Part shown: positions 16,110 to 25,448 of the stretch, one piece after another
Position numbering within the stretch: the first letter of the stretch is position 1
Layout: each line of letters starts with the position of its first letter
From: a virus
Length of the DNA: 59,151 bases
IMG/VR virus record: IMGVR_UViG_3300048837_000495
Coordinates: 1 to 59,151 of that record
Strand: one strand, 5' to 3'
The notes under the pieces: model-generated
Database searches by the model: none
Told to the model about the DNA's origin: nothing
Seen by the model: the letters and a program-made list of their open reading frames with translations, nothing else
Program-made: the position numbers and the translations under genes

Positions 16110-16523
16110 ATGAACGAAGAGTTTGATCTGGGCATACCCGCAGGCCCGCAGGACATCCCGCAGCCGAAGCCCAAAGCCCAAGGCAAAAAGAAAGACGTTT
16201 CCGTCGCGCCGGAGATCGACCCGGAAGACGATCGCGCCAACTGGCCCATCATTTATGTCGAGTTCGAGGAGGGCAAGCCCAACTTCGAGTTCATGGCGGT
16301 GCAGGGGACCAAGAAGGACGGGACACCGTTCGACCATTATCTCCGCGTTCAGCGCGGCGTCGAGGTGGCTGTGCCGCCGTCGATCGTCCACATGCTGCGG
16401 GATGCGATCAGCACCCACATGAAGCAGGTCCGGAACATGCAGACCGGCCTCAATGACCGGATCTTTACCGACCGCTCCGCGGTTCCTTGGCGCCTCGTTA
16501 AGGCTGGGAAATACATCGCATGA
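16110..16523 (+). CDS. conserved virion-module protein
   Basis: 137 residues with a proline/lysine-rich N-terminus (residues 1-45) and a compact C-terminal domain (IIYVEFEEGKPNFEFMAVQGTKKDGTPFDHYLRVQRGVEVAVPPSIVHMLRDAI) that resembles a small phage protein often found before the head-tail adaptor. Good ribosome site AAGGGGG. It overlaps the adaptor start by 4 bp. A structural or assembly role is likely; no catalytic residues are seen. Confidence 0.6.
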   Translation: MNEEFDLGIPAGPQDIPQPKPKAQGKKKDVSVAPEIDPEDDRANWPIIYVEFEEGKPNFEFMAVQGTKKDGTPFDHYLRVQRGVEVAVPPSIVHMLRDAISTHMKQVRNMQTGLNDRIFTDRSAVPWRLVKAGKYIA

Positions 16524-17200
16524 ACCGAGTAGCGCAACTCGCGGAACTTCGTCAGGTTGTCAAGGACACGGCCACGCCGTATCTGTGGTCCGACGACACG
16601 CTTATCGGCTATCTCGCCGAGGGGCAGGACAAGTTCTGCGAGGATACCGGGTATTTTGTTGACCTCACGAACTTCACGGTGACGCTGCAAACAAACGTTT
16701 ACGTCTACGCGATACCGGCCCGGGTCATCCAGGTTCTCGACATTTTCAACGGGAGGACCAAGCTCGGGAAGTCAAACCCCGACGATGTCTCGGTTATTGG
16801 ACCTGACTGGGTGTTCGACACCGACGAGCCAGGGATGCCGACGCATTGGCGCACGGACCGGGCAACCGGCTACATTGAGTTCAACAGGACGCCGACCGCC
16901 GAGCAGAACGGTACGGTGCTTACTCTCCAGGTGTGGCGTTACAGTCAGTACTCGCTCGATCACCAGACGGCTGGGGTTTACGACAAAGACCCCGAGTTGC
17001 CCTCGAGATTCCAACGGGCGTGCATTGAGTGGGCCGCGTACAAGGCTTTCAACCACCATGACGCCGATGCCCAAGACCCAGTGAAGTCTGACGTTCATCT
17101 CGGCTGGTACAGGCAATATGTGCGCGAGGGCAAGTTGTCGCTCCAGCGCCTCCAGAATATGGAAACCAGGGTCGGTGTCTCTCCGGCCTATAGGACGTAG
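16520..17200 (+). CDS. head-tail adaptor protein (tail tube A-like)
   Basis: 226 residues. The N-terminus (VAQLAELRQVVKDTATPYLWSDDTLIGYLAEGQDKFCEDTGYF) is the helical start typical of phage adaptor proteins, followed by beta-strands (FTVTLQTNVYVYAIPARVIQVLDIF) and a C-terminal helical part with HLGWYRQYVREGKLSLQRL. These proteins form the ring under the portal in podovirus-like particles. Position directly before the nozzle protein supports this. It ends with TAG 2 bp before the next ATG. Confidence 0.7.
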   Translation: MNRVAQLAELRQVVKDTATPYLWSDDTLIGYLAEGQDKFCEDTGYFVDLTNFTVTLQTNVYVYAIPARVIQVLDIFNGRTKLGKSNPDDVSVIGPDWVFDTDEPGMPTHWRTDRATGYIEFNRTPTAEQNGTVLTLQVWRYSQYSLDHQTAGVYDKDPELPSRFQRACIEWAAYKAFNHHDADAQDPVKSDVHLGWYRQYVREGKLSLQRLQNMETRVGVSPAYRT

Positions 17201-17202
17201 TC

Positions 17203-18441
17203 ATGGCAACGATCGGCCCGTTCTCCAAAGGGATGAACAACCTGGCGCAGGACCATGACATCCCGAAGGGAACCCGGGAAGACCCTGGGGCCGCTTGTCG
17301 GAATGCCGTCAACGTCGATTTCAGCAATAGCGGCAAGGCTCGACGCCGCAAAGGCGGGGTGAAAGTCTACTCCGGCCTTATGTCGAAGGGAGGTTTTTCC
17401 TGCACTGCTGGTGCGTTCTTCGTTGAAGGCGGCTGGCTGAAATCTTTTGACGGATCCGCGGCCACCCCGCTTTGCCAAGTTCTCGGGTCGGCGTTTACTT
17501 ACCACTACCGCGATGGGGTTGTCTATTTCTCCGATGGTTTGGTGTGCAAGAAGATCGTTGACGGAGTGGCCTACAACTGGGGCATGACACCACCATCCGC
17601 GCCGGTCCTCTCGTCAACAAGCGGAAGCTACGGCCCCGGGAAGTACCTGGCCGCTGCCTGCTTTGTCGACTCGGACGGAGTCGAGTCCGGCGCTTCGCAA
17701 ATTGTCAGTATCGATGCCAGCGCCGATTGTGGTATCGTTTTTGGCGGTCTGGCTCTGACCGACGACCCGCAAGTTGCAGCCCTTCGGCTGTACCTCAGCA
17801 TGCCGGACGGTGCCGAGCTGTATCATGTTGCCGATGTCGAACCGGGCTCCGCGCCCTACACGGTGTCTGCCGGGCGTTACGACGACTCGAATGTCCTCGA
17901 GATGGCTTTCGTATCACCTCCTCCGGCCGGGCGCATTATCCGCACCCACAACGGACGGAAATTTGTCGCTGACGCCTTCGGCAATGTCTGGTACTCGGAC
18001 CCATTCCAGCCGGACCATTTCCGCCTTGGAGAGAACTTCCTCTCGTTCCCCGAGCCGGTAGACATTATGGAGCCGGTGGCCGGCGGCGTCTTCTTCGCTT
18101 ACGGTAACAAGACGGAGTTTCATGCTGGCGATGTTGAGGATGGGTTCACGGTCATTCCCAAGTTCGAGTATGGCGGCGTGTTTGGCACTGGCCAACAGGT
18201 TCCAAACTCTGAAAACGTGATGTGGCAGTCGCAGCGCGGAGCGATTCTTGGCGGGGCCGACGGGGCTGCCAGGAACTTGGTTGAGGAACAAGTGGCGCCG
18301 GACACCGGGGACAGCGGGGCAACAATCATTCGAGAAACCGATGGGTTAAAACAGTTCATCGCCGTCATCAACAACCCGATTCCGCCGAAAATCGCAGCAA
18401 CAAGTTGGATCGAGGCCGAAGTCATACGACGATCTTCATGA
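17203..18441 (+). CDS. tail nozzle/stabilisation protein (tail tube B-like)
   Basis: 412 residues. It begins ATIGPFSKGMNNLAQDHDIPKG..., and VNVDFSNSGKARRRKGGVKVYSG is the start of the beta-propeller-like family that includes tail nozzle and P22 gp10-type proteins. Later repeats such as GGWLKSFDGS, YHYRDGVVYFSDG, GRKFVADAFGNVWYSDPFQPDHF and MWQSQRGAILGG look like successive propeller blades. It would close the tail below the adaptor ring and hold DNA in. Adjacent adaptor and downstream fibre genes agree. Confidence 0.7.
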   Translation: MATIGPFSKGMNNLAQDHDIPKGTREDPGAACRNAVNVDFSNSGKARRRKGGVKVYSGLMSKGGFSCTAGAFFVEGGWLKSFDGSAATPLCQVLGSAFTYHYRDGVVYFSDGLVCKKIVDGVAYNWGMTPPSAPVLSSTSGSYGPGKYLAAACFVDSDGVESGASQIVSIDASADCGIVFGGLALTDDPQVAALRLYLSMPDGAELYHVADVEPGSAPYTVSAGRYDDSNVLEMAFVSPPPAGRIIRTHNGRKFVADAFGNVWYSDPFQPDHFRLGENFLSFPEPVDIMEPVAGGVFFAYGNKTEFHAGDVEDGFTVIPKFEYGGVFGTGQQVPNSENVMWQSQRGAILGGADGAARNLVEEQVAPDTGDSGATIIRETDGLKQFIAVINNPIPPKIAATSWIEAEVIRRSS

Positions 18442-18451
18442 GGCACATGAA

Positions 18452-18952
18452 ATGAAAATTTCCAAAGCTGGTTTCATCTACACGGTCGAGCTTTATGACA
18501 AGTTCGGCAACCTCAAAAGCACCGAGACGGTGGAAAACCTCATCCCGACGGTAATGCTCAACTACTTCCTCGATACTGCGTTCAAAGGCGGAAGTGCGTT
18601 TTCTACGTGGTATCTGAGCCTTTACACTGCCAACCGGACGCCGGTAGCCGCCGACACCATGACTACCCTCATGGCTGATTGCGTCGAGGATACGGTCTAC
18701 ACGGTCACTGGCGGCGCCAGGAAAACTATTGCGTTCGCGTCGGTTGCAGATGCGGAGCTTACCGTGTCGTCCGAGAACACGTTCGAGTTTGCCAGTGCGT
18801 CAACAATTCGCGGCGCGTTCATCACGACCAACCCTACGCGAGGAAATAATTCGGGCCTTCTTGGGTCGGCAGTATTGTTTCAGACGGCAAAAACTCCGGC
18901 GGCGGGTGAAACGCTTCGAGTGCCGCTTGGGTTCTCATTCACTTCTGTATAG
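18452..18952 (+). CDS. virion protein, unknown
   Basis: 166 residues. A basic beta start (KISKAGFIYTVELYDKFGNLKSTETVENLIPTVMLNYFLDTAFKGG) is typical of small tail-associated proteins in phages with short tails, followed by an all-beta remainder. The pattern L-Y-T-A-N-R-T-P and an ADAELTVSSENTFEF strand resemble the next gene and the one at 2611. Probably part of a family of related small virion proteins encoded as tandem paralogues (18452, 18961, 19363). Confidence 0.6.
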   Translation: MKISKAGFIYTVELYDKFGNLKSTETVENLIPTVMLNYFLDTAFKGGSAFSTWYLSLYTANRTPVAADTMTTLMADCVEDTVYTVTGGARKTIAFASVADAELTVSSENTFEFASASTIRGAFITTNPTRGNNSGLLGSAVLFQTAKTPAAGETLRVPLGFSFTSV

Positions 18953-18960
18953 GTGCTATA

Positions 18961-19350
18961 ATGTCTGGTTTAACAAACTACGCGGAAAAACGGGCGCTTG
19001 ACTATCTTCTCACGGGCGGTGTCACGGTTTTTGTCGAGTTGCACACCGGCGACCCGGGGGAAGACGCAACCGATAACGAGGTGACTGTCGCGCTCGACGC
19101 TGACTATGTGCGAAAGGCCGTGACTATGGGAGCCGCGACTCTCGGGGTCGGGAAATCCGTCAGCACGACCTCCGTTTCGTGGACAGTCAACGCAGCATCG
19201 GCCGGGTACACCATCACGCACTTGTCGTTGTGGGACGCGCTTTCCGGGGGAAATGCCATCTTCAAGGGCGAGCTTGTCGCCCCGGAGACGTTGGCTGCAA
19301 ACGATGTTTACACGATCGATGCTGGGCTCATCATCGCGGAACTTGATTAA
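18961..19350 (+). CDS. virion protein, tail fibre-associated family
   Basis: 129 residues. It begins SGLTNYAEKRALDYLLTGGVTVFVELHTGDPGEDATDNEV, the pattern of a common small phage protein family annotated as tail fibre-like or virion protein, with a conserved HTGDPGEDGT-type motif. All-beta remainder (TVNAASAGYTITHLSLWDA). The sequence TGCTATAATG at its start looks like an extended -10 overlapping the ATG, but no -35 supports it; AGGTG is the only ribosome site. Confidence 0.7.
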   Translation: MSGLTNYAEKRALDYLLTGGVTVFVELHTGDPGEDATDNEVTVALDADYVRKAVTMGAATLGVGKSVSTTSVSWTVNAASAGYTITHLSLWDALSGGNAIFKGELVAPETLAANDVYTIDAGLIIAELD

Positions 19351-19362
19351 GGAGAAATCGAC

Positions 19363-19815
19363 ATGGCATTCATGATAAGCACCGGCCTTCGTAACCACTT
19401 GCTCACCGGCGGCAGCTTCAAAAACGGGATGGACGGCTTTGTCGTCCGCGTTTACGGAAATGACGGCGCGGTCCCGGCAACAGCCGATGCCGCGGTAGGC
19501 AGCGCCACGTTGCTTGCCATCCTTTCCGTTGACGGGATGGGAGGCGGCGGCACATTCGAGAGCGCACCTGTTTCCGGTGTCCTGTCGAAAGAAACTACCG
19601 AAGAGCTTTTTGGCACCATTCTTGCTACCGGTACGGCTTCGTTTTTCCGGTTGTCGGCCACGACGGACACCGGTGCATCAAGCACTACCGAGAAGCGGCT
19701 ACAAGGCACTGTGGGAACTGTTGACGCCGACTTCCTGGTGCGCGACATTAACTTCGTCGCCGCCGAAGAGCAGCGCGTTGACTCGATCAACCTCGGTATG
19801 CCGGCGAGCGCGTAA
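19363..19815 (+). CDS. virion protein, unknown
   Basis: 150 residues. It starts MAFMISTGLRNHLLTGGSFKNGMDGFVVRVYGNDGAVPATADAAVGSA, again the layout of small phage structural proteins: a short helix, then a beta-sandwich. Good ribosome site AAGGAG (19349-19354). The stop overlaps the next start by 1 bp. No enzyme motif. The family resembles its neighbours at 18452 and 18961, suggesting duplication and divergence within the tail module. Confidence 0.6.
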   Translation: MAFMISTGLRNHLLTGGSFKNGMDGFVVRVYGNDGAVPATADAAVGSATLLAILSVDGMGGGGTFESAPVSGVLSKETTEELFGTILATGTASFFRLSATTDTGASSTTEKRLQGTVGTVDADFLVRDINFVAAEEQRVDSINLGMPASA

Positions 19816-20222
19816 TGGCTGACCAGTTTTTCGTACTTGACGACCCGTGGACGGGGCCAGAAATTGAGCTGTTCACCGACTACGTCTTCTTCTCGTCCAC
19901 CGATAACTGGATCTCGGAGTATCATGGTAAGCTCTACTTCGATGTTACGAAAAACGGTGGATCGGCGCTTCCGCTTCGTATTTATTTTCTGGATAGTGAG
20001 TATACCGAGATAGGGGACTTCCAAAATTTTTACATGGATAACGGGGTTCTCACCACGTGCGAACTCCAGTTTCCCGCAGAAGCGCACGTTATCGCCAATA
20101 TTCTACTGAGGAACATGGGGGAAGGGAGTTTCACCTTCACCATATCCGACATCCGCAGCGACAATGTTTACGTCACTGACTTCTGGCGAGGGTTCGTCGG
20201 AACCGAGGAGCTTCTTGAGTGA
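19815..20222 (+). CDS. virion protein, unknown
   Basis: 135 residues, acidic and aromatic (ADQFFVLDDPWTGPEIELFTDYVFFSSTDNW, then KLYFDVTKNGG, PLRIYFLDSEYTEIGDF). Predicted all-beta. It overlaps both neighbours (1 bp and 4 bp), so it is translated as part of the tail operon. I do not recognise the family; a tail or receptor-contact role is inferred from position only. Confidence 0.55.
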   Translation: MADQFFVLDDPWTGPEIELFTDYVFFSSTDNWISEYHGKLYFDVTKNGGSALPLRIYFLDSEYTEIGDFQNFYMDNGVLTTCELQFPAEAHVIANILLRNMGEGSFTFTISDIRSDNVYVTDFWRGFVGTEELLE

Positions 20223-22381
20223 TTGCGTTCGATGGTGTACGTAGTAAGAAGCTGATGTGGCTTGCGAAGAAGCTATTTGAGCAGCTACGTGCGCTTGGCA
20301 CTATCAGAAAAGCAACTGTTTTTGATGGGTTCCGTGTTGACGCTTTGCGCTTGGACGAGATCGAGAAAGCAAATATTACCGCCCCGACAGGGTTGAAGGT
20401 AATAGCGTCTGGTGACGATGGCGTCTATGTGTGGGAGTTCGATCACATCTTTGGCGGTTGCTCAGGCGCGTTTCGATGCCATACATTGAATGATAACCTC
20501 GGGTTATACGTTTACAAATCAACAATACTCCGTGGCGGCGACGGGCTAAAACTCAGCCCGATTACGCAAAAGATTATCGACCCTGTAGATATGACCTACT
20601 GGTGGATGCGAGATCATCTCGGCAACCTGATCTACACACCGACGCATAACGCACGACCAGTGTTGCTCCCGGTTGGTGCGCAGGAAATGGTGTGCAGGGG
20701 CCTGAGTATCATGCAGCGGCCTTACACGGATGGGTCTTTCACTGGTCTTCGGCCGCACTCGGTCGAGTTGCTTTTTCATCCTTATGGCCCAGACGCTCCG
20801 GCCGCGGTTCCGCCCCTTGCCTATCCGGTGAGTAGCGGGCGCAGGTCTATCACCACGGAAAGCGATTACTCGATTCTTCACGCCTGGCTCCTGCAACTTC
20901 TTCCAAGCCAGGTAGTGCGCGGGGTCCGCACAACCCAAGGAACCTTCAATTTCTACAACGCTGATTTTTCCAGCAGCACCATCAGCCCCTACAGGACTGT
21001 CGCCACGGTATGGGACGGGTATTGGGGGATGTGGAACTCGCTAACTCCGGAGGAACAGGCCGGGTTCGACTTTGCCGACTTCACCGGAAGATATGTCAGG
21101 ACTGACATTACTTGGACCGATCTTCCAGCCGATCTTGTCGAAACGCTTAACCATGCCGACAATCGCAACGTCGCCGGAACTATCTTCGTGCTTGGGAATT
21201 ATGCCTACGCTCTTGGCAAAGACGACCCCGTTAAGGTGCTCACGATAACCAAACCAAACGGCGCCTTTGAATTTTTCCAGATTACGGAAACCCTCGATTG
21301 CGACCCTGAATCGCCAGGGTTTGACCCGCTCTGTTACTTCGTCGACGACAACCCAACAACCAGAGAGTGGAAGCTGTTCTATACCATCTACGAGGACGGC
21401 CCCGATCCACAGTTCCCAGCGACAGGCGCGACGATAACGACGGTGACGGCGGAAGGCTGCCTTGGTGTGCTGCACCATCTCTACGAGCTTCAATATGGCG
21501 CCTATGATCCGCCGACAGTGAATGCGGTGCTTGAGGAGGTACCGGCAGGATGGGTCTACACCGACCCCGTCGACCTGACCAGCCTGGATTTCAAGGTGAG
21601 CTGGGCCAGAGCGACGCTGACATTCGAGCGGCTTTGTTCTTACCCCAATGTCAATAACCCGGACACTGCCCATTACGACTCGGTGATGTTCCACGGGCCG
21701 AATGGGGTTTACTCATGGGATCGCATCTACAGTGAGGCGGTCGGTGGAGTACCGGAAACCTTTGAGGAGCCGACTAAGTATGGGGTCACGGGGATACTTG
21801 TCCACTTCGGCGCAACCGGGCTCTCGTTGGTTGACTGCTATGTCCCCCCGGAGGTTGGCACTATCGGTGTGCGCCCGCTGGTTACCTACGCCGGAGAAGG
21901 CCTTTACTCATGCGTTTGCGAGAAAGTTGGGGCCACGCTGGTTGCCGATTTCGATGAGGTACAGGCGCTTGCGCTTTATTACGGCTCGCCCTTTACCGGA
22001 TGGTACAAACTGCCGATGCCTGTGGCCGCAGACGGCGAGACGGTTGTGTTAAAGCACGTCCGCCCGGTACTGCTGAACTCCGAGAAGAGCACGTTTCTTG
22101 GGATAATCCGCAAGGAAACCATTGTGGAGGGCGAGACAATCGAGCGCTATTTCCCCGCGATCCTTGATTTTGTCAACAGCCGAGAAGAGAATGCCTGGAT
22201 AACCCTTGCAGAAATAATTTTCCCGGATACTGTTGAGAAATCGCAACGGCTTATTTGGGACCTCAGCCCATACGGAAACGGCGGCTTACCGCGGTTGCTC
22301 TCGAATTATCTGTCTCCCCCGCCGGTAGTTGAGCAGCAGTACATTGTCGACAATTCGTACTATGAAAACAAGGCCCACTAG
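20219..22381 (+). CDS. large virion protein, unknown
   Basis: 720 residues from a GTG overlapping the preceding stop. It has no obvious repeats or transmembrane segments. It is rich in aromatic residues and beta-strands, with several short WDG/FDFADF-like motifs around residues 265-300. Size and position between tail-tube and internal virion genes suggest a tail or fibre-base protein, but no domain is recognised. It ends LSPPPVVEQQYIVDNSYYENKAH with a TAG stop. Confidence 0.6.
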   Translation: MIAFDGVRSKKLMWLAKKLFEQLRALGTIRKATVFDGFRVDALRLDEIEKANITAPTGLKVIASGDDGVYVWEFDHIFGGCSGAFRCHTLNDNLGLYVYKSTILRGGDGLKLSPITQKIIDPVDMTYWWMRDHLGNLIYTPTHNARPVLLPVGAQEMVCRGLSIMQRPYTDGSFTGLRPHSVELLFHPYGPDAPAAVPPLAYPVSSGRRSITTESDYSILHAWLLQLLPSQVVRGVRTTQGTFNFYNADFSSSTISPYRTVATVWDGYWGMWNSLTPEEQAGFDFADFTGRYVRTDITWTDLPADLVETLNHADNRNVAGTIFVLGNYAYALGKDDPVKVLTITKPNGAFEFFQITETLDCDPESPGFDPLCYFVDDNPTTREWKLFYTIYEDGPDPQFPATGATITTVTAEGCLGVLHHLYELQYGAYDPPTVNAVLEEVPAGWVYTDPVDLTSLDFKVSWARATLTFERLCSYPNVNNPDTAHYDSVMFHGPNGVYSWDRIYSEAVGGVPETFEEPTKYGVTGILVHFGATGLSLVDCYVPPEVGTIGVRPLVTYAGEGLYSCVCEKVGATLVADFDEVQALALYYGSPFTGWYKLPMPVAADGETVVLKHVRPVLLNSEKSTFLGIIRKETIVEGETIERYFPAILDFVNSREENAWITLAEIIFPDTVEKSQRLIWDLSPYGNGGLPRLLSNYLSPPPVVEQQYIVDNSYYENKAH

Positions 22382-22389
22382 GTGGTGAT

Positions 22390-23250
22390 ATGAGCCGGCT
22401 CTTAAAGAAAATGCGCACTGAGATTATACCGGGTGTCGCTGCTTCCCCAGTAGTAACGAAGCTGGCCACCGATGCGTACTCTACTGTCCGTGTCGAGATG
22501 CAAGAGCAGTGGGTTGACGGACCAGGCATAACGTGGGAATGGGTGCCGTTCGGCAACACCGCTGGAACCGGTGCGTGGGTTTATACCGAGCAAGGTGAGC
22601 TGGAGTGGTTGTCGTTTGTCCAAGACGACATTCTGATAGACCGCCCTACTGGGAGTTGGCAACCGCTTTATCTGGGCTCAAGAGACATAGGCAACCATCC
22701 CGTGAAGGTAAAGAAGCTCGTGGCAGTCCAGGTGGTAACTCACTACCCGGCGCAGCCCGCAACATATGCTTTACCGAAAGAGCCAGCGAAGCTCAATCAG
22801 ATCCGATACTCGCTCAACGCTGGGTGGAACAGCCACGCGATATCCATAGAACCGCTCGTCCCCGGCGAATTTATCTCGTTCAAAGTGAAGGCCGGAACAA
22901 CCGGTGCCTTTATTGGAGTGGGTCGGAGTGTTCTCTACGGGAAAGGCATGACGGTTTTCCGACACGGTATTGTCGCCGAGCCAGCCGGAGTCCGGGTGGT
23001 AGAGAGCGGGGACACGAAAACACTGCTCACTTCGGTTATCAACAAAGACACGGATATCCGTGTGTACCTTGGCGAGGACCGCGTTGTTTCCTACGTCGTA
23101 ATAAACGAGTCGATTGTCCGAGTTGCAAAAAGCCTGGTAGCGGCCGAGGCCGACACGCTTTATGCCCATGCCTACCTCTACTCTGGTGGTGACGAGATCA
23201 CGGAGGCGGCGTTCGATACCGGCAGAGTAATTTACGGAGGCACAAGATGA
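22390..23250 (+). CDS. virion protein, unknown
   Basis: 286 residues (MSRLLKKMRTEIIPGVAASPVV...). A region of strong aromatic content around 35-75 (EQWVDGPGITWEWVPFGN) and a predicted beta-sandwich around 125-190 (LNAGWNSHAISIEPLVPGEFISFKVKAGTTGAFIGVG). FKVKAGTT resembles IKVKAGAS in the fibre-like protein at 29278, a possible shared fold. It overlaps the next gene by 4 bp. No catalytic motif. Probably a tail component. Confidence 0.55.
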   Translation: MSRLLKKMRTEIIPGVAASPVVTKLATDAYSTVRVEMQEQWVDGPGITWEWVPFGNTAGTGAWVYTEQGELEWLSFVQDDILIDRPTGSWQPLYLGSRDIGNHPVKVKKLVAVQVVTHYPAQPATYALPKEPAKLNQIRYSLNAGWNSHAISIEPLVPGEFISFKVKAGTTGAFIGVGRSVLYGKGMTVFRHGIVAEPAGVRVVESGDTKTLLTSVINKDTDIRVYLGEDRVVSYVVINESIVRVAKSLVAAEADTLYAHAYLYSGGDEITEAAFDTGRVIYGGTR

Positions 23251-24419
23251 GGGGGGTTGGGACTTTAACAGCCGGTGAGGCGATTGCCCGCCTTCGCGGA
23301 ACCTCAAGCCTTACGACCAAACATAAGCCGAGCGCCACACTTACCGGTACCAGTAGCTTAACGGCGTCCAGCACCTACCGGCGTGGGAGAATCGAGGCCG
23401 ACCTGCCGGCGCTGCTCTGCCGAATGCTTGATAGCGACTTCTCCGAGATCCGCGCCGACCTGCCGGCGCTCACACTCGAGATGGCCGAGGAGTACGTGCC
23501 GCTTGCTGCCCAGACCATTTATGGGAACTTGCCGGAGATTGTGTTTTCCGGGTTCATGAGCCGGAGTAGAAGCGGTGACATCGATGCAAACTTTCCGCCA
23601 CTGCTGTTCAAGGCAGGAGATTTCAATTTTGGCGAGCTGAATGCCTCGCTCCCAGCGCTGCAAACACTTCTGTGGGCAGACCCGACCCCACTTAAATTCG
23701 ACTTCGACAACCTTGTTTACACCGCTGGGTCCGTGTCCGCGTTCGTTGACTACGTTTTTATTTTTGACTCGACCGCCAACGTGCTCGAGGTGCTTACAGT
23801 TTCCCGGGAACTGGTCGCGAGCATCGCCGAGGCTATTCAGGCGGGACTCGAGCAGTCGGTGCTGTCTGATTATTCGGTCAGCTTCTACAGTGCAGCGTGG
23901 GCGAACCTGGAGACTCTTGCAGCGTTTTCTGGTGTGCCGGCATATGCTGGTGGCGCCGATGGTGGCCCGAGAGTGTGGGTCGTCAACATCGAGACGAAGG
24001 CAAGCAGCCAGTACGACAACTACGGATTCAACTCCTTCATGGAGATTGACGGCCAGTACTACGGGGTTGCTGACGATGGAATTTACCGGCTCGATGGCGA
24101 CGACGATGCGGGAGTGGATATCGACGCTCTTGTGGAGGTAGGCAAATCGCACCTCGGCTCCGCGCAAAAGAAAAAGGTCCTCAATGTCTACGCCGGCGCG
24201 TCGAGCGATGGTAAGCTGCTGTTGAAAGTAAATGCCGACGGGCAGGAATATACCTACGAGGCGAGGAGCAACACCACGACGCTCGAGAACAACAGGTTCG
24301 ACGTTGGCCGCGGCCTTGACGGGAACTATTTCAATTTCACTCTGCTCAACCAGAATGGCGACGATTTCGACCTTGAGACTGTTGCCTTCGAGCCGATCAT
24401 TCTTTCGAGGAAAATCTGA
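23247..24419 (+). CDS. virion protein with LPAL repeats
   Basis: 390 residues. Residues about 46-150 contain imperfect repeats of an I/L-x-A-x-L/F-P-x-L/I motif (IEADLPALL, IRADLPALT, IYGNLPEIV, IDANFPPLL, LNASLPALQ), spaced 20-37 residues, a pattern I know from other phage tail proteins of unknown role. The C-terminal part has beta-strands with FNSFMEIDGQYYGVADDGIYRLDGDDD, a G-x-YxLDGDDD segment seen in phage structural proteins with a metal-binding look. Overlaps both neighbours by 1-4 bp. Confidence 0.6.
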   Translation: MRGVGTLTAGEAIARLRGTSSLTTKHKPSATLTGTSSLTASSTYRRGRIEADLPALLCRMLDSDFSEIRADLPALTLEMAEEYVPLAAQTIYGNLPEIVFSGFMSRSRSGDIDANFPPLLFKAGDFNFGELNASLPALQTLLWADPTPLKFDFDNLVYTAGSVSAFVDYVFIFDSTANVLEVLTVSRELVASIAEAIQAGLEQSVLSDYSVSFYSAAWANLETLAAFSGVPAYAGGADGGPRVWVVNIETKASSQYDNYGFNSFMEIDGQYYGVADDGIYRLDGDDDAGVDIDALVEVGKSHLGSAQKKKVLNVYAGASSDGKLLLKVNADGQEYTYEARSNTTTLENNRFDVGRGLDGNYFNFTLLNQNGDDFDLETVAFEPIILSRKI

Positions 24420-25387
24420 TGGCTACTCCTGCCGAGTTCATTGACCAGATAATCAGCAACGCCATTACTACCGCCAATACCTACACGACCAACGTCAGCA
24501 CAGCAGCCGGCGAGCTTATTGACGCCCAGGGCGGGATATATATCCCGCCGCCCAGCACGGAGACGGATTTTGCTGTCGAAGCGGAAGAGCCAGACATTCC
24601 AGAAGTTGACGACTCGACGCTCACTTATGAGGCCCAGCTCGACAAACTCGTGGCGCTTCTGTCGGACCAGCTTGGTAATTTCTTTGCGACCTACTACCCA
24701 TTACAATCCGACGCCTTTGACGAAGCCCAGGCATGGCTGGTCAACACCATCACCAACGGTGGGACCGGAGTAAACGCGGCGATCGAGGATGCAATCTGGC
24801 AACGCGCTCGGGACCGAGTCATTGCCGACGGCCGCAGGGTGGAAGAGCAAATTGCTACTGGTTACGCGGCAAAAGGCTACTCGCTGCCGCAGGGGTCGAT
24901 GCTCAAGAAGATCGAGCAGGCCCGGTTCAAGCAGGCCTCGGACACCGGTGTCGCCTCTACTACCATCGCCGCCAAGCAGCTCGAAATCGAGATCGAAACG
25001 GTTAAGTTCGCCATCGGCAAAGCCATCGATAGCCGAACCATGGCGATGAACGCCGCCGCCGATTACATCCGAGCTATTGCCTCTTCGCCAGACGCAGCGG
25101 CCAGGGTTGCCGGCTTGAACACCGATGTCAAAGCCAAAATGATGGCTGCCGCAGGCGACTTCTACCGTGCGCGGCTTTCCCGCGATGAAATTGTTTTGCG
25201 GTCTAAACTTGCCAAGGTTGACTCGAATGTCGATGTCTGGAAGATGCAGAAGCAAAACGCCACGGACTCGGCGAGAGTCAACGTGTCTGCTTTGGCGAGT
25301 GCCGCCGACGCTTTTGCCCGGGCCGCGCAGGCCGCGCTGTCGAGCCTGACGAGCGTGGTGTCTACCGCCACCAACGCGTTTTCATAA
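24419..25387 (+). CDS. internal virion protein, helical
   Basis: 322 residues, start overlapping the preceding stop. A short Pro-rich acidic part (about 35-65: YIPPPSTETDFAVEAEEPDIPEVDD) is followed by long alpha-helices with many Ala/Lys/Glu (about 150-320). It resembles internal virion or tail-length-related helical proteins of podovirus-like phages that leave the head with the DNA. No enzyme motif. It is the last gene before the promoter at 25392. Confidence 0.6.
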   Translation: MATPAEFIDQIISNAITTANTYTTNVSTAAGELIDAQGGIYIPPPSTETDFAVEAEEPDIPEVDDSTLTYEAQLDKLVALLSDQLGNFFATYYPLQSDAFDEAQAWLVNTITNGGTGVNAAIEDAIWQRARDRVIADGRRVEEQIATGYAAKGYSLPQGSMLKKIEQARFKQASDTGVASTTIAAKQLEIEIETVKFAIGKAIDSRTMAMNAAADYIRAIASSPDAAARVAGLNTDVKAKMMAAAGDFYRARLSRDEIVLRSKLAKVDSNVDVWKMQKQNATDSARVNVSALASAADAFARAAQAALSSLTSVVSTATNAFS

Positions 25388-25391
25388 GGAG

Positions 25392-25420
25392 TAGACTCCT
25401 TCCCGAAATTGGTGTATAAT
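25392..25420 (+). promoter_or_regulatory. sigma70-type promoter for the internal virion genes
   Basis: TAGACT (25392-25397), 17-bp spacer, perfect TATAAT (25415-25420). The start point would be near 25427, ahead of an AGGAG ribosome site and the ATG at 25449. It sits in the only clear gap (61 bp) between structural genes in this part of the genome. Confidence 0.65.
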
Positions 25421-25448
25421 TTCGACACATATTGATAGGAGAAAAGTA

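Noticed and set aside
18957-18962. TATAAT overlapping the ATG at 18961 as a promoter
   Set aside because: It forms an extended -10 (TGCTATAAT) but has no -35, and a start there would fall inside the gene.
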